Of a stretch of 61,165 nt of DNA, positions 25,277 to 34,649 are shown in pieces. The position numbers were made by a program, and so were the translations under genes. This DNA comes from an uncultured Butyrivibrio sp. (GTDB lineage Bacteria; Bacillota; Clostridia; Lachnospirales; Lachnospiraceae). Location of the stretch: positions 1 through 61,165 of the forward strand of contig CAMVLM010000004.1 of assembly GCA_947168335.1 (NCBI GenBank), in the 5' to 3' direction. How positions within the stretch are numbered: the first letter of the stretch is position 1; every line of letters starts with the position of its first letter. The notes under the pieces were generated by a model that saw only the letters and a list, made by a program, of their open reading frames with translations, ran no database searches and was not told where the DNA came from.

Positions 25277-27148
25277 TTAAATCTTGCTAGCCAGTGCTGC
25301 TACATCTCCGCTGAAAGAGACAGCCGGGTGTGATTCGAATAGTGCTTCGAATTCCTCGCGCCCGATTTTTTCCTTTTCTATCAATAGATTTGCACTGCTG
25401 TGCAGAATGTCTTCATATGATCTGATGATCTCTTTGGCCTTGTTGTAGCACAGATCAATGATTACCTTGACCTGCTTGTCAATCTCACCGGCCATAAGCT
25501 CTGAGTTACGCTTGTTGTGCTGGATATCGTAGCCTATGAAAACATCCTCTTCCTGTTCATTATAATTGATGATACCGATTGCCTGTGACATACCGTAAAC
25601 TGTAACCATCTTGCGAGCCTCGCTTGTGGCCTTCTGGATATCACTTGAAGCTCCTGTTGTTATATCACCAAAAATAATCTCCTCAGCAATTCTGCCGCCA
25701 AGAGATACCATGATCTCCTGAAGCATCTTGCCCTTGGTCAGGAACATTTCATCCTTCTCGGGAAGGGGCATCGTATAGCCGGCTGCACCCATTCCTGTAG
25801 GAATAACTGAAACTGTATAAACAGGTCCCACATCGGGAAGTACATGGTAAAGGATCGCATGTCCCGCCTCGTGGTAAGCTGTTATCTTCTTTTCTTTATC
25901 AGAAATAATATGGCTGTGCTTCTCAGTACCGATACCAACCTGTACAAATGCTTTCTGAATATCAGCCTGTCTGATGTATTCACGTCCATCCATTGCTGCG
26001 TTGATAGCGGCTTCATTTAAAAGGTTCTCAAGGTCAGCACCTGTAAAACCAGCTGTAGTCTGAGCAATGCTCTCAAGATCTACATTGTCTCCAAGAGGCT
26101 TATTTCTTGCATGTACTTTAAGGATTTCCTCTCTGCCTCTTACGTCAGGACGGGCAACAGTTATCTTTCTGTCAAAACGTCCGGGACGAAGGATCGCAGG
26201 ATCAAGGATATCCACACGGTTTGTGGCTGCCATTACAATGATGCCTTCGTTGACACCAAAACCATCCATCTCTACAAGAAGCTGGTTAAGGGTCTGCTCA
26301 CGTTCATCATGTCCGCCACCCATACCGGTTCCACGTCTTCTGGCAACTGCATCTATCTCATCGATAAATATAATGCAGGGGCTGTTTTTCTTGGCATCTG
26401 CAAACAGGTCTCTTACTCTTGATGCACCTACACCGACAAACATCTCAACGAAGTCTGATCCGGAGATACTGAAGAAAGGAACACCTGCTTCTCCGGCAAC
26501 TGCTCTTGCAAGAAGGGTTTTACCTGTTCCGGGAGCGCCTTCCAAAAGTACGCCCTTGGGGATTCTCGCCCCGACTCTGGTAAATTTTGCTGCGTCTTTC
26601 AGAAATTCAATTATCTCCGCAAGCTGCTCTTTTTCCTCAACAAGTCCCGCTACATCTGTGAGTTTGATCTTGTTATCTTCGCCTGTGGAAAGTCTCGCTC
26701 TGCTTTTTCCAAAGTTCATCATCCTGCTGTTGCCGGAGGACTGCCCTTGGGCATTATTCATCATTACAAACAGAAACGTCACAACGAAGAGTCCCACCAA
26801 AATGGGAATTATGCTGCTTATAAGAATATTCTCACCGGGAACATCCCTGACAACGGGATCCACATCATGGGCAAGAAGAATATCCTCTATTTCTTTAACA
26901 TCTGATGCATATAATAACTTCTCTTCACCGTTTTTAAGTGTTATCTGTACCGCACCTGTCGGTGTCTCCTTATTGGGAATTATGGTAGCACTGTAAACAT
27001 CACCATTTTCAAGGTTCTGTACCAGCTTGCCTCTTGTATAAGCGGTATCTGAGGACTGGATTCTTCCCTTACCATACTCAAGAAAAGCAAGCGCAAGCAG
27101 CAGTACCACTATCAGTACAAAATAAAAATTAAAGCCTCTGTTTTTCAA
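25277..27148 (-). CDS. ftsH: ATP-dependent zinc metalloprotease FtsH
   Basis: A 623-residue membrane protease for quality control of membrane and regulatory proteins. There are two spans (about 6-22 and 109-130) around a small extracytoplasmic domain. The AAA+ domain has Walker A GAPGTGKT (204-211), Walker [10 protein letters not shown] (258-266) and the second region of homology [12 protein letters not shown]. The zinc site HEAGH is at 426-430. The C-terminus is short and helical. Length fits the family. It closes the tilS-hpt-ftsH run, 11 bp after hpt, as in Bacillus. Confidence 0.97.
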   Translation of the reverse strand: MKNRGFNFYFVLIVVLLLALAFLEYGKGRIQSSDTAYTRGKLVQNLENGDVYSATIIPNKETPTGAVQITLKNGEEKLLYASDVKEIEDILLAHDVDPVVRDVPGENILISSIIPILVGLFVVTFLFVMMNNAQGQSSGNSRMMNFGKSRARLSTGEDNKIKLTDVAGLVEEKEQLAEIIEFLKDAAKFTRVGARIPKGVLLEGAPGTGKTLLARAVAGEAGVPFFSISGSDFVEMFVGVGASRVRDLFADAKKNSPCIIFIDEIDAVARRRGTGMGGGHDEREQTLNQLLVEMDGFGVNEGIIVMAATNRVDILDPAILRPGRFDRKITVARPDVRGREEILKVHARNKPLGDNVDLESIAQTTAGFTGADLENLLNEAAINAAMDGREYIRQADIQKAFVQVGIGTEKHSHIISDKEKKITAYHEAGHAILYHVLPDVGPVYTVSVIPTGMGAAGYTMPLPEKDEMFLTKGKMLQEIMVSLGGRIAEEIIFGDITTGASSDIQKATSEARKMVTVYGMSQAIGIINYNEQEEDVFIGYDIQHNKRNSELMAGEIDKQVKVIIDLCYNKAKEIIRSYEDILHSSANLLIEKEKIGREEFEALFESHPAVSFSGDVAALASKI

Positions 27149-27159
27149 TTTTATTCTCC

Positions 27160-27684
27160 TTAATCGAACTCCACTACTCCAATATAGGGAAGGTTACGAT
27201 ATCTCTGGTCATAATCAAGGCCATAGCCTACTACGAATTCATCGGGTATCTCAAAGCCTGTGTAGTCAACAGTAACATCCATTACACGTCTTTCAGGTTT
27301 ATCCAAAAGAGTGCAAAGTTTAATGCTGGCAGGTCCTCTGTCGCCAAGCATCTTAAGAAGATAGCTGAGTGTTCTTCCTGAGTCAACGATATCCTCAACT
27401 ACGATAACATCCTTGTCCTTAAGGGGTTCATCAAGATCCTTGACGATCTTAACAACACCGCTTGACTTTGTGGATGAGCCATAGCTTGATGCGGACATGA
27501 AATCCATGGTTACAGGTACTGTAATTCTCTTTGCAAGCTCACACATGAAAAATGTGCCGCCCTTAAGTACGCATACAAGATGAACTGTCTTACCTGCATA
27601 ATCCTTGCTGATCTGATCTCCGATCTCCTGGATTCTCTTATCCACTTCCTCTTCTGAAAGAAGTACTCTAACTGATTCTGCCAT
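27160..27684 (-). CDS. hpt: Hypoxanthine phosphoribosyltransferase
   Basis: A 174-residue purine salvage enzyme that joins hypoxanthine or guanine to PRPP. The PRPP-binding loop is VIVVEDIVDSGRTL (about 93-106). VCVLKGGTFFMCEL near residue 38 and YGLDYDQRYRNLPYIG near the end supply the other active-site loops. It lies between tilS and ftsH, the order conserved in many Firmicutes, where HprT can also act with TilS in regulating ftsH. Confidence 0.96.
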   Translation of the reverse strand: MAESVRVLLSEEEVDKRIQEIGDQISKDYAGKTVHLVCVLKGGTFFMCELAKRITVPVTMDFMSASSYGSSTKSSGVVKIVKDLDEPLKDKDVIVVEDIVDSGRTLSYLLKMLGDRGPASIKLCTLLDKPERRVMDVTVDYTGFEIPDEFVVGYGLDYDQRYRNLPYIGVVEFD

Positions 27685-27731
27685 AAATGCCTCCTAAATC
27701 TACCGGCGGATTAAAATTGCCGGCTATGGTC

Positions 27732-29153
27732 TTAAATTTTTACCTCCAAAATTCGTCTGGTGTCCTCCGTTACCTTGTAATTACTTCCAATTCTGTATCC
27801 GGGCACCCATAGGATCATATCCCCGTCTGCAAGGACGAAAATTTTCTCCCTCACATCCGATGGGATTTTTTCATCTATCATAAATTTCTTCAGTGTTTTT
27901 CTGCCTTCTCCGATACAAATGGTGTCACCCACCCTTCGTTTACGGAATAGCATACCATTATCTATTTTATCATAATCAAACCATTTCGTATATTGCCCGT
28001 CAGGAATTTTATCCTCACTGTTGTAGGGAAACAGCTTCATACTGATATTGCCTGTTCCGGGGCAGGTGATCTTAACTGTCTGACCGTCCTCAAGGGCAGT
28101 TATGTCCACCGGGATCTCATCTTTTTGAATATTATTCTCATTATCTTTTGAGAAAAAATAAAGTTCGTCATAAGCTCTCTGCGCCCTGACACCGTAAGGA
28201 AGATCTAGGGAAGCACTTCCGGAGCTGCTTTCAATCAGATGCTCAAGATCCTCAAGGTGCGAAGCCGTCACATCCTTGATATGGGGACAGACTCTGCAGA
28301 TTCCTCTCATGAAAATCCTGTTTCTTACAAGATGCGGCACATTTTTCAAGCCTTCGCAGCTGTATATCATCTTTTCATTATCAGACCGGATGATTTCGCG
28401 CTCTGCAAGCTCTGCCTGCATATCCAGGTATTCATCCACCTCAGCCAGATACTCCGCAGTTTCTGCCACATGTCTCAGCGCACCTGCATTTATCTGCTCT
28501 GCAGCCACCGGGAGAATATTGTGGCGGATTCTGTTTCTGGTATAATCATCCGTCTGATTACTCTCGTCGTTGCACCATTTATAACCCTTTTCTGTAAGGT
28601 ATTCCTCGATCTGATATCTCTCCAGTAAAAGAATAGGCCGGATGAGATAGTGATTTCCTCTTTTTCTCCTGGGCTTTATTCCTGCAAGACCTTTAAGCCT
28701 GCTGCCCCTGAAAAGATTGTGGAGCATGGTCTCTGCCTGATCATTCCTGTTGTGGGCAGTTGCAATGACCACCTTTTTGCCGTTCTCTTTTTCCAGCTGT
28801 GAAGCTATCTCCTCGAAAGCGTTATATCTTGCATTTCTCCCTATTTCTTCCTCTGATCCGGAAAGCGTGCGGGACATCTGCGGGATATCGATATCTCTTC
28901 TGAAAAAAGTCACGCCCTCTTCTTTACAGATGGACTCCACGTATCTGGCTTCCGAATCAGCCACATCTCTTATCATGTGATTGATATGGACAACGCACAG
29001 TCTGAAGTTCATCTCCTTCGAAAGAGCATTAAGCAAATAAAAAAGGCAAACGGAATCAGCGCCGCCGGAAACTCCGGCAAGCACGATTTCGTCTCCCTCT
29101 ATCAGTCTGTTTTTTTCTATGTATTTTTTTACCTGTTCTTCACAGTTACTCAT
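27732..29153 (-). CDS. tilS: tRNA(Ile)-lysidine synthase
   Basis: A 473-residue enzyme that adds lysine to C34 of tRNA-Ile(CAU) so that it reads AUA. The N-type ATP pyrophosphatase loop is SGGADSVCLFYLL (about 29-41). HNRNDQAETMLHNLFRGS and the C-terminal TilS substrate-binding domain (about 400-473, with RRVGDTI and KKFMIDEKIP) complete the family pattern. It starts one base after the divIC stop. In Bacillus spoIIE lies between the two genes; here there is no room for it. Confidence 0.95.
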   Translation of the reverse strand: MSNCEEQVKKYIEKNRLIEGDEIVLAGVSGGADSVCLFYLLNALSKEMNFRLCVVHINHMIRDVADSEARYVESICKEEGVTFFRRDIDIPQMSRTLSGSEEEIGRNARYNAFEEIASQLEKENGKKVVIATAHNRNDQAETMLHNLFRGSRLKGLAGIKPRRKRGNHYLIRPILLLERYQIEEYLTEKGYKWCNDESNQTDDYTRNRIRHNILPVAAEQINAGALRHVAETAEYLAEVDEYLDMQAELAEREIIRSDNEKMIYSCEGLKNVPHLVRNRIFMRGICRVCPHIKDVTASHLEDLEHLIESSSGSASLDLPYGVRAQRAYDELYFFSKDNENNIQKDEIPVDITALEDGQTVKITCPGTGNISMKLFPYNSEDKIPDGQYTKWFDYDKIDNGMLFRKRRVGDTICIGEGRKTLKKFMIDEKIPSDVREKIFVLADGDMILWVPGYRIGSNYKVTEDTRRILEVKI

Positions 29154-29154
29154 C

Positions 29155-29514
29155 TTATCTTCCTGCGCCTTCGTCCTTAAAGATTATCTCTCCGGGATAA
29201 ACAAGGCCCAGTTTTTCCTTGGCTACTTCCTCTATATATTTTCGCGTTGTGGTATATTTCTCGAATTCCTCTATTTCCTCGCTGCGCTTCTCCTCATCAT
29301 CTATCTGGGTCTGAAGCGTTTCGATTCTGGATTTATACTGTCCGAGCTTCTGATACAGGCTGACGCTTCTGATAAATATTACTATCGTAAGCAGAATTAC
29401 AGCGATACCAGCGAGCAAAAGTCCCAATCTGTTGTGGATACTGCTGCTTTTGTATCTCGCTCTGACTCTGGAGCGCGAACGCGATCTATTGGATTTGCCG
29501 GTTCTTGTTGTCAT
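29155..29514 (-). CDS. divIC: Septum formation initiator, DivIC/FtsL family
   Basis: A 119-residue bitopic protein: a basic N-terminus (RTGKSNRSRSRSRVRARYK), one membrane span (about 29-48, LGLLLAGIAVILLTIVIFI) and an extracellular coiled coil (about 52-95). The closing EEVAKEKLGLVYPGEIIF is a hallmark of the DivIC/FtsB family, which stabilises the divisome with FtsL and DivIB. It lies between rqcP and tilS as in Bacillus, but without yabP, yabQ or spoIIE. Confidence 0.88.
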   Translation of the reverse strand: MTTRTGKSNRSRSRSRVRARYKSSSIHNRLGLLLAGIAVILLTIVIFIRSVSLYQKLGQYKSRIETLQTQIDDEEKRSEEIEEFEKYTTTRKYIEEVAKEKLGLVYPGEIIFKDEGAGR

Positions 29515-29562
29515 TCATTATTCCCCCGAATTAATTGTATATTATCGGACCTGCCTTTGCAA

Positions 29563-29802
29563 TTATATATATCGATAAAGCGATGACACATCTTCCTTGT
29601 GGATTGTCTCCTTAACATCAAGGACTTCAACCTTAACGTCTTTGTTACCAAAGCCTATCGTAATAATGTCACCAACCTTAACGTCGGTGGATGCCTTGGC
29701 AACTTTATCATTAATCATGACTCTTCCTGCATCGCAGGCATCGTTTGCCACAGTTCTTCTTTTAATAAGTCTTGTGACTTTGAGGTATTTATCAAGTCTC
29801 AT
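29563..29802 (-). CDS. rqcP: S4-domain RNA-binding protein, RqcP (YabO/HslR family)
   Basis: A 79-residue protein made almost wholly of an S4 RNA-binding domain: MRLDKYLKVTRLIKRRT (1-17) and the DAGRVMINDKVAK turn. RqcP binds the stalled large ribosomal subunit and helps RqcH add alanine tails in ribosome-associated quality control. Length and position upstream of divIC agree with Bacillus yabO. A heat-shock Hsp15-like function is a looser alternative name for the same fold. Confidence 0.88.
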   Translation of the reverse strand: MRLDKYLKVTRLIKRRTVANDACDAGRVMINDKVAKASTDVKVGDIITIGFGNKDVKVEVLDVKETIHKEDVSSLYRYI

Positions 29803-29820
29803 GTCTGATCTCCTGTTATT

Positions 29821-31692
29821 CTAATGTCCTATTACCGGTGTCGGTGCATCTGACATTCCCGTTCTTTCTGACCCTGAAAAACTCGTTCCCTCGGATGAGG
29901 TACTTCCTGTATTTCCGGAATCCGAAGAACTGCCGGTGTTACCTGAGTCTGAAGCAGACCCTGTACTTCCTGAATCAGATGTGCTTCCCGTGTTACCGGA
30001 ATCTGAAGAGGAACCTGTACTTCCTGAATCAGATGTACTTCCTGTGTTTCCGGAATCCGAATCGCCTGAAGGCTTCTTCTCAGGTACCATCTCAGGGAAT
30101 GTATAAGTTACGTTGTTCTTTTCACTGTCAACCTGTATTGTATAGCTCTTGGTCTGATATCCTTCCTTCTGGAGGGTGACCATGTGCTGACCAGCTTCCT
30201 TTGCAAAGCTGCAGGGAATTATTCCAACATAGTTTCCGTCAAAATATGCTTCAGCCCCAACAGGTGCATCAAAGCTCACTCTGTATCCGGAAAGGCTGTT
30301 ATCATCAGAAGAACTGCTGCCTGATGAGCCGGAATCACCTGAAGATGATCCGGATGACGAACTTGTTGACGATCCGGATGATCCGGATGTTGTGGTAGAT
30401 GCTGCTGAGCTTCCGGTGGTACTTCCAGTTGTTGATGAAGAAGCAGAAGTTGTCGTAGCTGCTGCCGATGAATCAATACCGGCGGTAGTAGATGTGGATG
30501 CGCTGTCTGAAGTGGAAGCTGTAGTTCCGCTTGTCACCCACATACTTGATGAGGAAGCAGTGGATGCGGAATCAGATGTAGCAGGCTCATAGGTGCTTGC
30601 TGTTGATGCGGAGTCAACACTTTCAGTGCTGTCAGCGCTTGTGCTCTCCGTAGATGCGTCTTCATCTTCCTTTTTGCTGCTGTCCTTATCCTTTTCAAGT
30701 TCTATGAATAATGTGGCATCAGGCTGGGCAACCTTCAGATAATGGTCCTGAGATTTGTATCCTTCAGCCATTACGTGAAGTTTGTGTTTACCATAGGTGT
30801 AGCTGTGAGCGACCTCATTCATTACCTCATCGCCATCAACGAATATCCTGGCTTCTTCGGGCGTCACAACGAATTTAACCGTTCCTTCTTTTACCTTTTC
30901 TACTTCCACCACGCTTGTATCAATGACCGTTTCCTCATTTCGTTTAACTACGATTTCTGAGGAAAACTTTGTTCCGTTTCCGGCGATACTTACGTTATAG
31001 CTTCCTTCGGGAGCACTGATGAGCATCTTGGGTGTTATTTTTCTTATAACCTCTTTATCAAGCTCTATCCAGGCACCCACAAGGCTTCTGTCATTTACGG
31101 TATCGGAGGAGAGGCTGACATAGCCGTGTCCCCGTGTGACCACAATACTGTATATCTCTTTGTCTATTCCACTGACTCTGAGAGTATCTGTCTCAAGAAT
31201 ATCCTCGGGATTAACCGCCTGGCCATCGGAAATGATCAGTGTCTTTCGGGTAAGATGAAAAACAGTGCCGTTTATTTTAGCGGTTTCATCATCGCTGACA
31301 AGGCTAAAGTCGGTGACACCAGCCTCTACCCATGCACTGTCAGAAACAGACAGAGAGTTAAGATGCTTTGATCCCTTTAAAAAGGTGATATCCACAACCT
31401 GGCCCACTTCAAGCATGGAAGCGGATACCGGCTCCTTGTGGATATCATATATCTGGGATGTATTATCGTATTTTAAGGTGTAGTTTTTACCTGTGTCGTG
31501 ATTACGAAACTGAATAGTTTTGGACAGAGTATTAATCTGCTTAACGCAGGCTGTGTCTGCTGAATCAAATTTCCCAAGAAGAGATATTCTGACAGATGAA
31601 GCTTCCTGGGAGGCAAGAACTGACATAGCCTGTCCAGATAAAAGTGTTGCCGTTATCATCAATGCTAATAATAAACGAACTGTTTTTTTCAT
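29821..31692 (-). CDS. Secreted PEGA-domain protein with Ser/Thr-rich linkers
   Basis: A 623-residue exported protein with an N-terminal signal peptide (about 1-27, ending near VLA). Residues 30-245 are beta-rich and unassigned. Two PEGA-like domains follow: about 270-335 (VTPEEARIFVDGDEVM) and about 475-545 (VGAEAYFDGNYVGIIP). Between and after them are long Ser/Thr/Ala/Gly-rich segments (about 340-470 and 550-605), the last in short SDSGNTGS repeats. PEGA domains are surface modules, often with low-complexity linkers. There is no sortase motif or membrane anchor at the C-terminus, so the attachment is unknown. It is wedged between cca and rqcP. Confidence 0.8.
   Translation of the reverse strand: MKKTVRLLLALMITATLLSGQAMSVLASQEASSVRISLLGKFDSADTACVKQINTLSKTIQFRNHDTGKNYTLKYDNTSQIYDIHKEPVSASMLEVGQVVDITFLKGSKHLNSLSVSDSAWVEAGVTDFSLVSDDETAKINGTVFHLTRKTLIISDGQAVNPEDILETDTLRVSGIDKEIYSIVVTRGHGYVSLSSDTVNDRSLVGAWIELDKEVIRKITPKMLISAPEGSYNVSIAGNGTKFSSEIVVKRNEETVIDTSVVEVEKVKEGTVKFVVTPEEARIFVDGDEVMNEVAHSYTYGKHKLHVMAEGYKSQDHYLKVAQPDATLFIELEKDKDSSKKEDEDASTESTSADSTESVDSASTASTYEPATSDSASTASSSSMWVTSGTTASTSDSASTSTTAGIDSSAAATTTSASSSTTGSTTGSSAASTTTSGSSGSSTSSSSGSSSGDSGSSGSSSSDDNSLSGYRVSFDAPVGAEAYFDGNYVGIIPCSFAKEAGQHMVTLQKEGYQTKSYTIQVDSEKNNVTYTFPEMVPEKKPSGDSDSGNTGSTSDSGSTGSSSDSGNTGSTSDSGSTGSASDSGNTGSSSDSGNTGSTSSEGTSFSGSERTGMSDAPTPVIGH
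29890..30066 (-). repeat. Degenerate tandem repeats coding for the SDSGNTGS tail
   Basis: The 3' end of the PEGA gene encodes about seven short units of the type SDSGNTG/SDSGSTG. The DNA repeats with imperfect copies of tccggaatccgaag- and cttcctgaatcagatg-like words. This is a coding low-complexity repeat, likely variable in length among strains. Confidence 0.65.
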
Positions 31693-31733
31693 CAGCTTCC
31701 CCCATTACCCCCAAACATATGCCGCTCCCTGCA

Positions 31734-33104
31734 TCAAAGGCTTATACTCTCTCTTATTGCAGAAAGTCTGCTTTCTTCAAGCAGGTATTCCTTTGTGTTA
31801 TGAGAAGGGTCTTCAATAACATCTGAAAGCATGGCTTTCAGTATAAGCCCAAGCTCCTTCCCGGGCTTAATTCCAAGGTCCATCAAATCCTTGCCGTTTA
31901 CGCAAAGCTGCGCCAGTGTAAGGCATTCACCGTCCCTTTCTATTTCTTCAAAAAGCTCTCTGACTTCTTTGGTCCAGGCAAGCTTTTCTTCTCTCTTATA
32001 ATCACTCTGAGCTTTTACATCCGCATCATGCACCTCAAGAAGGAGAGGGAAAATATCCGCTCCGACTGCACTGGCCATTCTGCGTACAGCTTTCTTTTCT
32101 GCAGGATACCTGTGGTCGTGATACTTTACCAGCTTCCTGACAAGGTCCATGGTATCCCTGTCAAACTTAAGTCGTCTCAATATGGCGTAAGCTGTTTCAG
32201 CGCCTTTATCCGCATGACCGTGGAAGTGGTCCACGCCCTCTGCATCGGTTTTTTTGCAGGAAGGCTTCTCAATATCATGGAAAAGCATTGTAAGCCTCAG
32301 CACTTTGTCCGCACGGATATTCTCAACCGATCTGACAATATGCTCTCCTACATCATAGGCGTGGTGGCGATTGTTCTGCACTTCACCAACGCACTTATCA
32401 AACTCAGGCATTATCACGCCTGTAATTCCTGTCTCATACAGTTCCCTGATTTCTCCGGGATTCTGTGAAACAAGGAGCTTTACCAGTTCAACCTGGATAC
32501 GCTCTGCACTTATTTTTGACAATGTGGGAGCCAGCGCCCTGATCGCTTCTCTGGTATCCTCTTCTATAGTGTAACCAAGCTGTGCTGCGAATCTGACAGC
32601 TCTCATCATTCTGAGGGCATCTTCGGAAAAACGCTCCCCGGGATCCCCCACACAACGAATCAGCTTTTTATTTATATCGGACAAACCATCGAATTTATCA
32701 ATAAGTCCATCCTCTTCACTGTATGCCATTGCATTTATTGTGAAGTCTCTTCGCTTAAGATCCTCCACAAGATTTGAAGTGAAAGTCACTTCCTTGGGAT
32801 GTCTTGAATCCTCATACTCGCCATCTATGCGGTATGTGGTGACTTCAAATCCCTCTTTTCCGTCCATGACAGTTACGGTGCCGTGGGCGATGCCTGTATC
32901 TATGGTTCTTGTAAATAACTTTTTTACTTCTTCCGGCTTGGCGCTGGTGGTAATGTCCCAGTCCCCGGGTTCTCGCCCAAGGATTGAATCGCGGACACAT
33001 CCACCTACCACATATGCCTCATACCCTGCCTCATGCAGTGTATCCAATATTCTTTTCGCCGGTTCCGGAATCTCGATTTTTATATCTTTTTCTATATCTT
33101 TCAA
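31734..33104 (-). CDS. cca: CCA tRNA nucleotidyltransferase
   Basis: This enzyme completes and repairs the 3'-CCA of tRNAs. That matters here because the tRNA-Lys gene in this window does not encode CCA. The head domain has VVGGCVRDSILGREPGDWDIT with the catalytic aspartates, then DLKRRDFTINAMAY, and an HD-type C-terminal region (LFHDIEKPSCKK, HFHGHADKGAE). The start is uncertain. I take a TTG at 33104 (456 aa), just past the proS stop; an ATG at 33158 would give 474 aa but overlap proS by 52 bp, and neither has a good SD. Class and core are not in doubt. Confidence 0.9.
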   Translation of the reverse strand: MKDIEKDIKIEIPEPAKRILDTLHEAGYEAYVVGGCVRDSILGREPGDWDITTSAKPEEVKKLFTRTIDTGIAHGTVTVMDGKEGFEVTTYRIDGEYEDSRHPKEVTFTSNLVEDLKRRDFTINAMAYSEEDGLIDKFDGLSDINKKLIRCVGDPGERFSEDALRMMRAVRFAAQLGYTIEEDTREAIRALAPTLSKISAERIQVELVKLLVSQNPGEIRELYETGITGVIMPEFDKCVGEVQNNRHHAYDVGEHIVRSVENIRADKVLRLTMLFHDIEKPSCKKTDAEGVDHFHGHADKGAETAYAILRRLKFDRDTMDLVRKLVKYHDHRYPAEKKAVRRMASAVGADIFPLLLEVHDADVKAQSDYKREEKLAWTKEVRELFEEIERDGECLTLAQLCVNGKDLMDLGIKPGKELGLILKAMLSDVIEDPSHNTKEYLLEESRLSAIRESISL

Positions 33105-33106
33105 AA

Positions 33107-34543
33107 TTAATATGCTCTGCCCCAGTAAACCATCTTTTTGGCAGGCTTTCCACAGCATACGCAGTTACCTGAAAGGGTCTCCTGCTCAAAAGGTATGCAG
33201 CGGCTGGTAACAGAATAATCCTCTTTGATCTTGTCTTCACAAGCCTGATCTCCGCACCACATAGCCTTTACAAAGCCCTTGGTTTCCTTGAAGGCTTCCT
33301 CAAATTCTTCTTTATTTGTTGCTGCAAAAGTGTGTGTATCAAGGTGGTTCTTAGCCCTCTCATACATATCCTTCTGGATAGCGGGAAGAAGCTCTGCTAC
33401 CTTTGCTGCCACATCATCAATTGCACATTCGATCTTCTCTGAAGTGTCACGTCTTACGAGTACGCACTTGCCTGCCTCGATGTCCTTGGGGCCGATCTCA
33501 ATACGAAGCGGAATACCACGCATCTCCTGATCAGCAAACTTATATCCCGGACTTCTGTCAGAATCATCAAGCTTGGCTCTGAAATCCTTGAGGCTGTCAA
33601 GAAGCTTGCCTGCTGCCTCAAGAACGCCATCCTTCTTCTGCTGAATGGGAACGATCATAACCTGTACAGGAGCAATTCTGGGAGGAAGTACCAGACCTGA
33701 ATTGTCACCGTGAACCATGATCATAGCGCCGATAAGACGTGTTGTTGCACCCCATGATGTCTGATAAACATGATGAAGCTTATTGTCTTTTCCTGCGTAC
33801 TGAATATCAAAAGCTTTCGCAAATCCATCACCAAAGTTGTGGCTGGTTGCTGACTGAAGTGCTCTTCCGTCATGCATAAGAGCCTCTACTGTATAAGTAG
33901 CTTCTGCACCTGCGAACTTCTCCTTGTCCGTCTTCTGTCCCTTGATTACGGGAATAGCCATATCCTCTGCAAGGAAGTCAGCATATACATTAAGCATCTG
34001 CTGTGTACGCTCCTCAGCTTCCTCAAAAGTAGCATGTGCTGTGTGTCCTTCCTGCCAGAGGAATTCTCTTGAACGAAGGAAAGGACGTGTCTCCTTTTCC
34101 CAGCGAACAACGCTGCACCACTGGTTAAGTACCTGAGGAAGATCCTTATATGAGTGAATCTCTCCCTTATAATAGTCACAGAAAAGTGTTTCAGATGTGG
34201 GTCGTACACAATATCTCTCTGTAAGTTCTTCCTGACCGCCATAGGTCACCCATGCAACCTCGGGAGCAAAGCCTTCTACGTGATCCTTCTCCTTCTGAAG
34301 AAGTGATTCAGGTATAAGCATCGGAAGATATGCGTTTGTTACGCCTGTCTTTTTGAAGCGTTCATCAAGGTGCTTCTGAATGAGCTCCCATATTGCATAT
34401 CCTGCAGGCTTGATAACCATGAAGCCTTTGATGTTAGAGTAGCTGATGAGTCCTGCTTTGATGACTACATCTGTGTACCACTGTGTGAAATCCTCTTCCA
34501 TTGAGGTAATTTCTGAAACGAGTTTTTTACCGTCCTGTGCCAT
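33107..34543 (-). CDS. proS: Prolyl-tRNA synthetase, archaeal/eukaryal-like type (ProS3)
   Basis: A 478-residue class II synthetase. Motif 2 and 3 regions are visible ([54 protein letters not shown]). The long insertion (editing) domain of bacterial-type ProS is absent, and a C-terminal zinc-like domain carries [18 protein letters not shown] with further cysteines upstream (CGDQACED). This is the short ProS3 form shared with archaea and found in many clostridia. The 106-bp leader has a small hairpin (34569-34588) but no T-box. Confidence 0.96.
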   Translation of the reverse strand: MAQDGKKLVSEITSMEEDFTQWYTDVVIKAGLISYSNIKGFMVIKPAGYAIWELIQKHLDERFKKTGVTNAYLPMLIPESLLQKEKDHVEGFAPEVAWVTYGGQEELTERYCVRPTSETLFCDYYKGEIHSYKDLPQVLNQWCSVVRWEKETRPFLRSREFLWQEGHTAHATFEEAEERTQQMLNVYADFLAEDMAIPVIKGQKTDKEKFAGAEATYTVEALMHDGRALQSATSHNFGDGFAKAFDIQYAGKDNKLHHVYQTSWGATTRLIGAMIMVHGDNSGLVLPPRIAPVQVMIVPIQQKKDGVLEAAGKLLDSLKDFRAKLDDSDRSPGYKFADQEMRGIPLRIEIGPKDIEAGKCVLVRRDTSEKIECAIDDVAAKVAELLPAIQKDMYERAKNHLDTHTFAATNKEEFEEAFKETKGFVKAMWCGDQACEDKIKEDYSVTSRCIPFEQETLSGNCVCCGKPAKKMVYWGRAY

Positions 34544-34649
34544 TTTATATTTCTCCTCATTAAAATACTGCCTATATGCGCATAGGCATCCATCTTTAAA
34601 AATATCGATAGTTTGTTACATGGTAAGACTTTCCCGCAAGGTTTGTCAA

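Noticed and set aside
26067..26996. A 309-codon plus-strand frame opposite ftsH
   Set aside because: It is antisense to a fully conserved ftsH with no domain of its own; it arises from codon bias on the opposite strand.
29890..30066. Repeats at the end of the PEGA gene as a CRISPR or mobile repeat
   Set aside because: They are in frame, degenerate, and encode a Ser/Gly-rich tail; this is coding low complexity.
34544..34649. T-box leader before proS
   Set aside because: The leader is only 106 bp, with one small hairpin and no T-box sequence or specifier loop.
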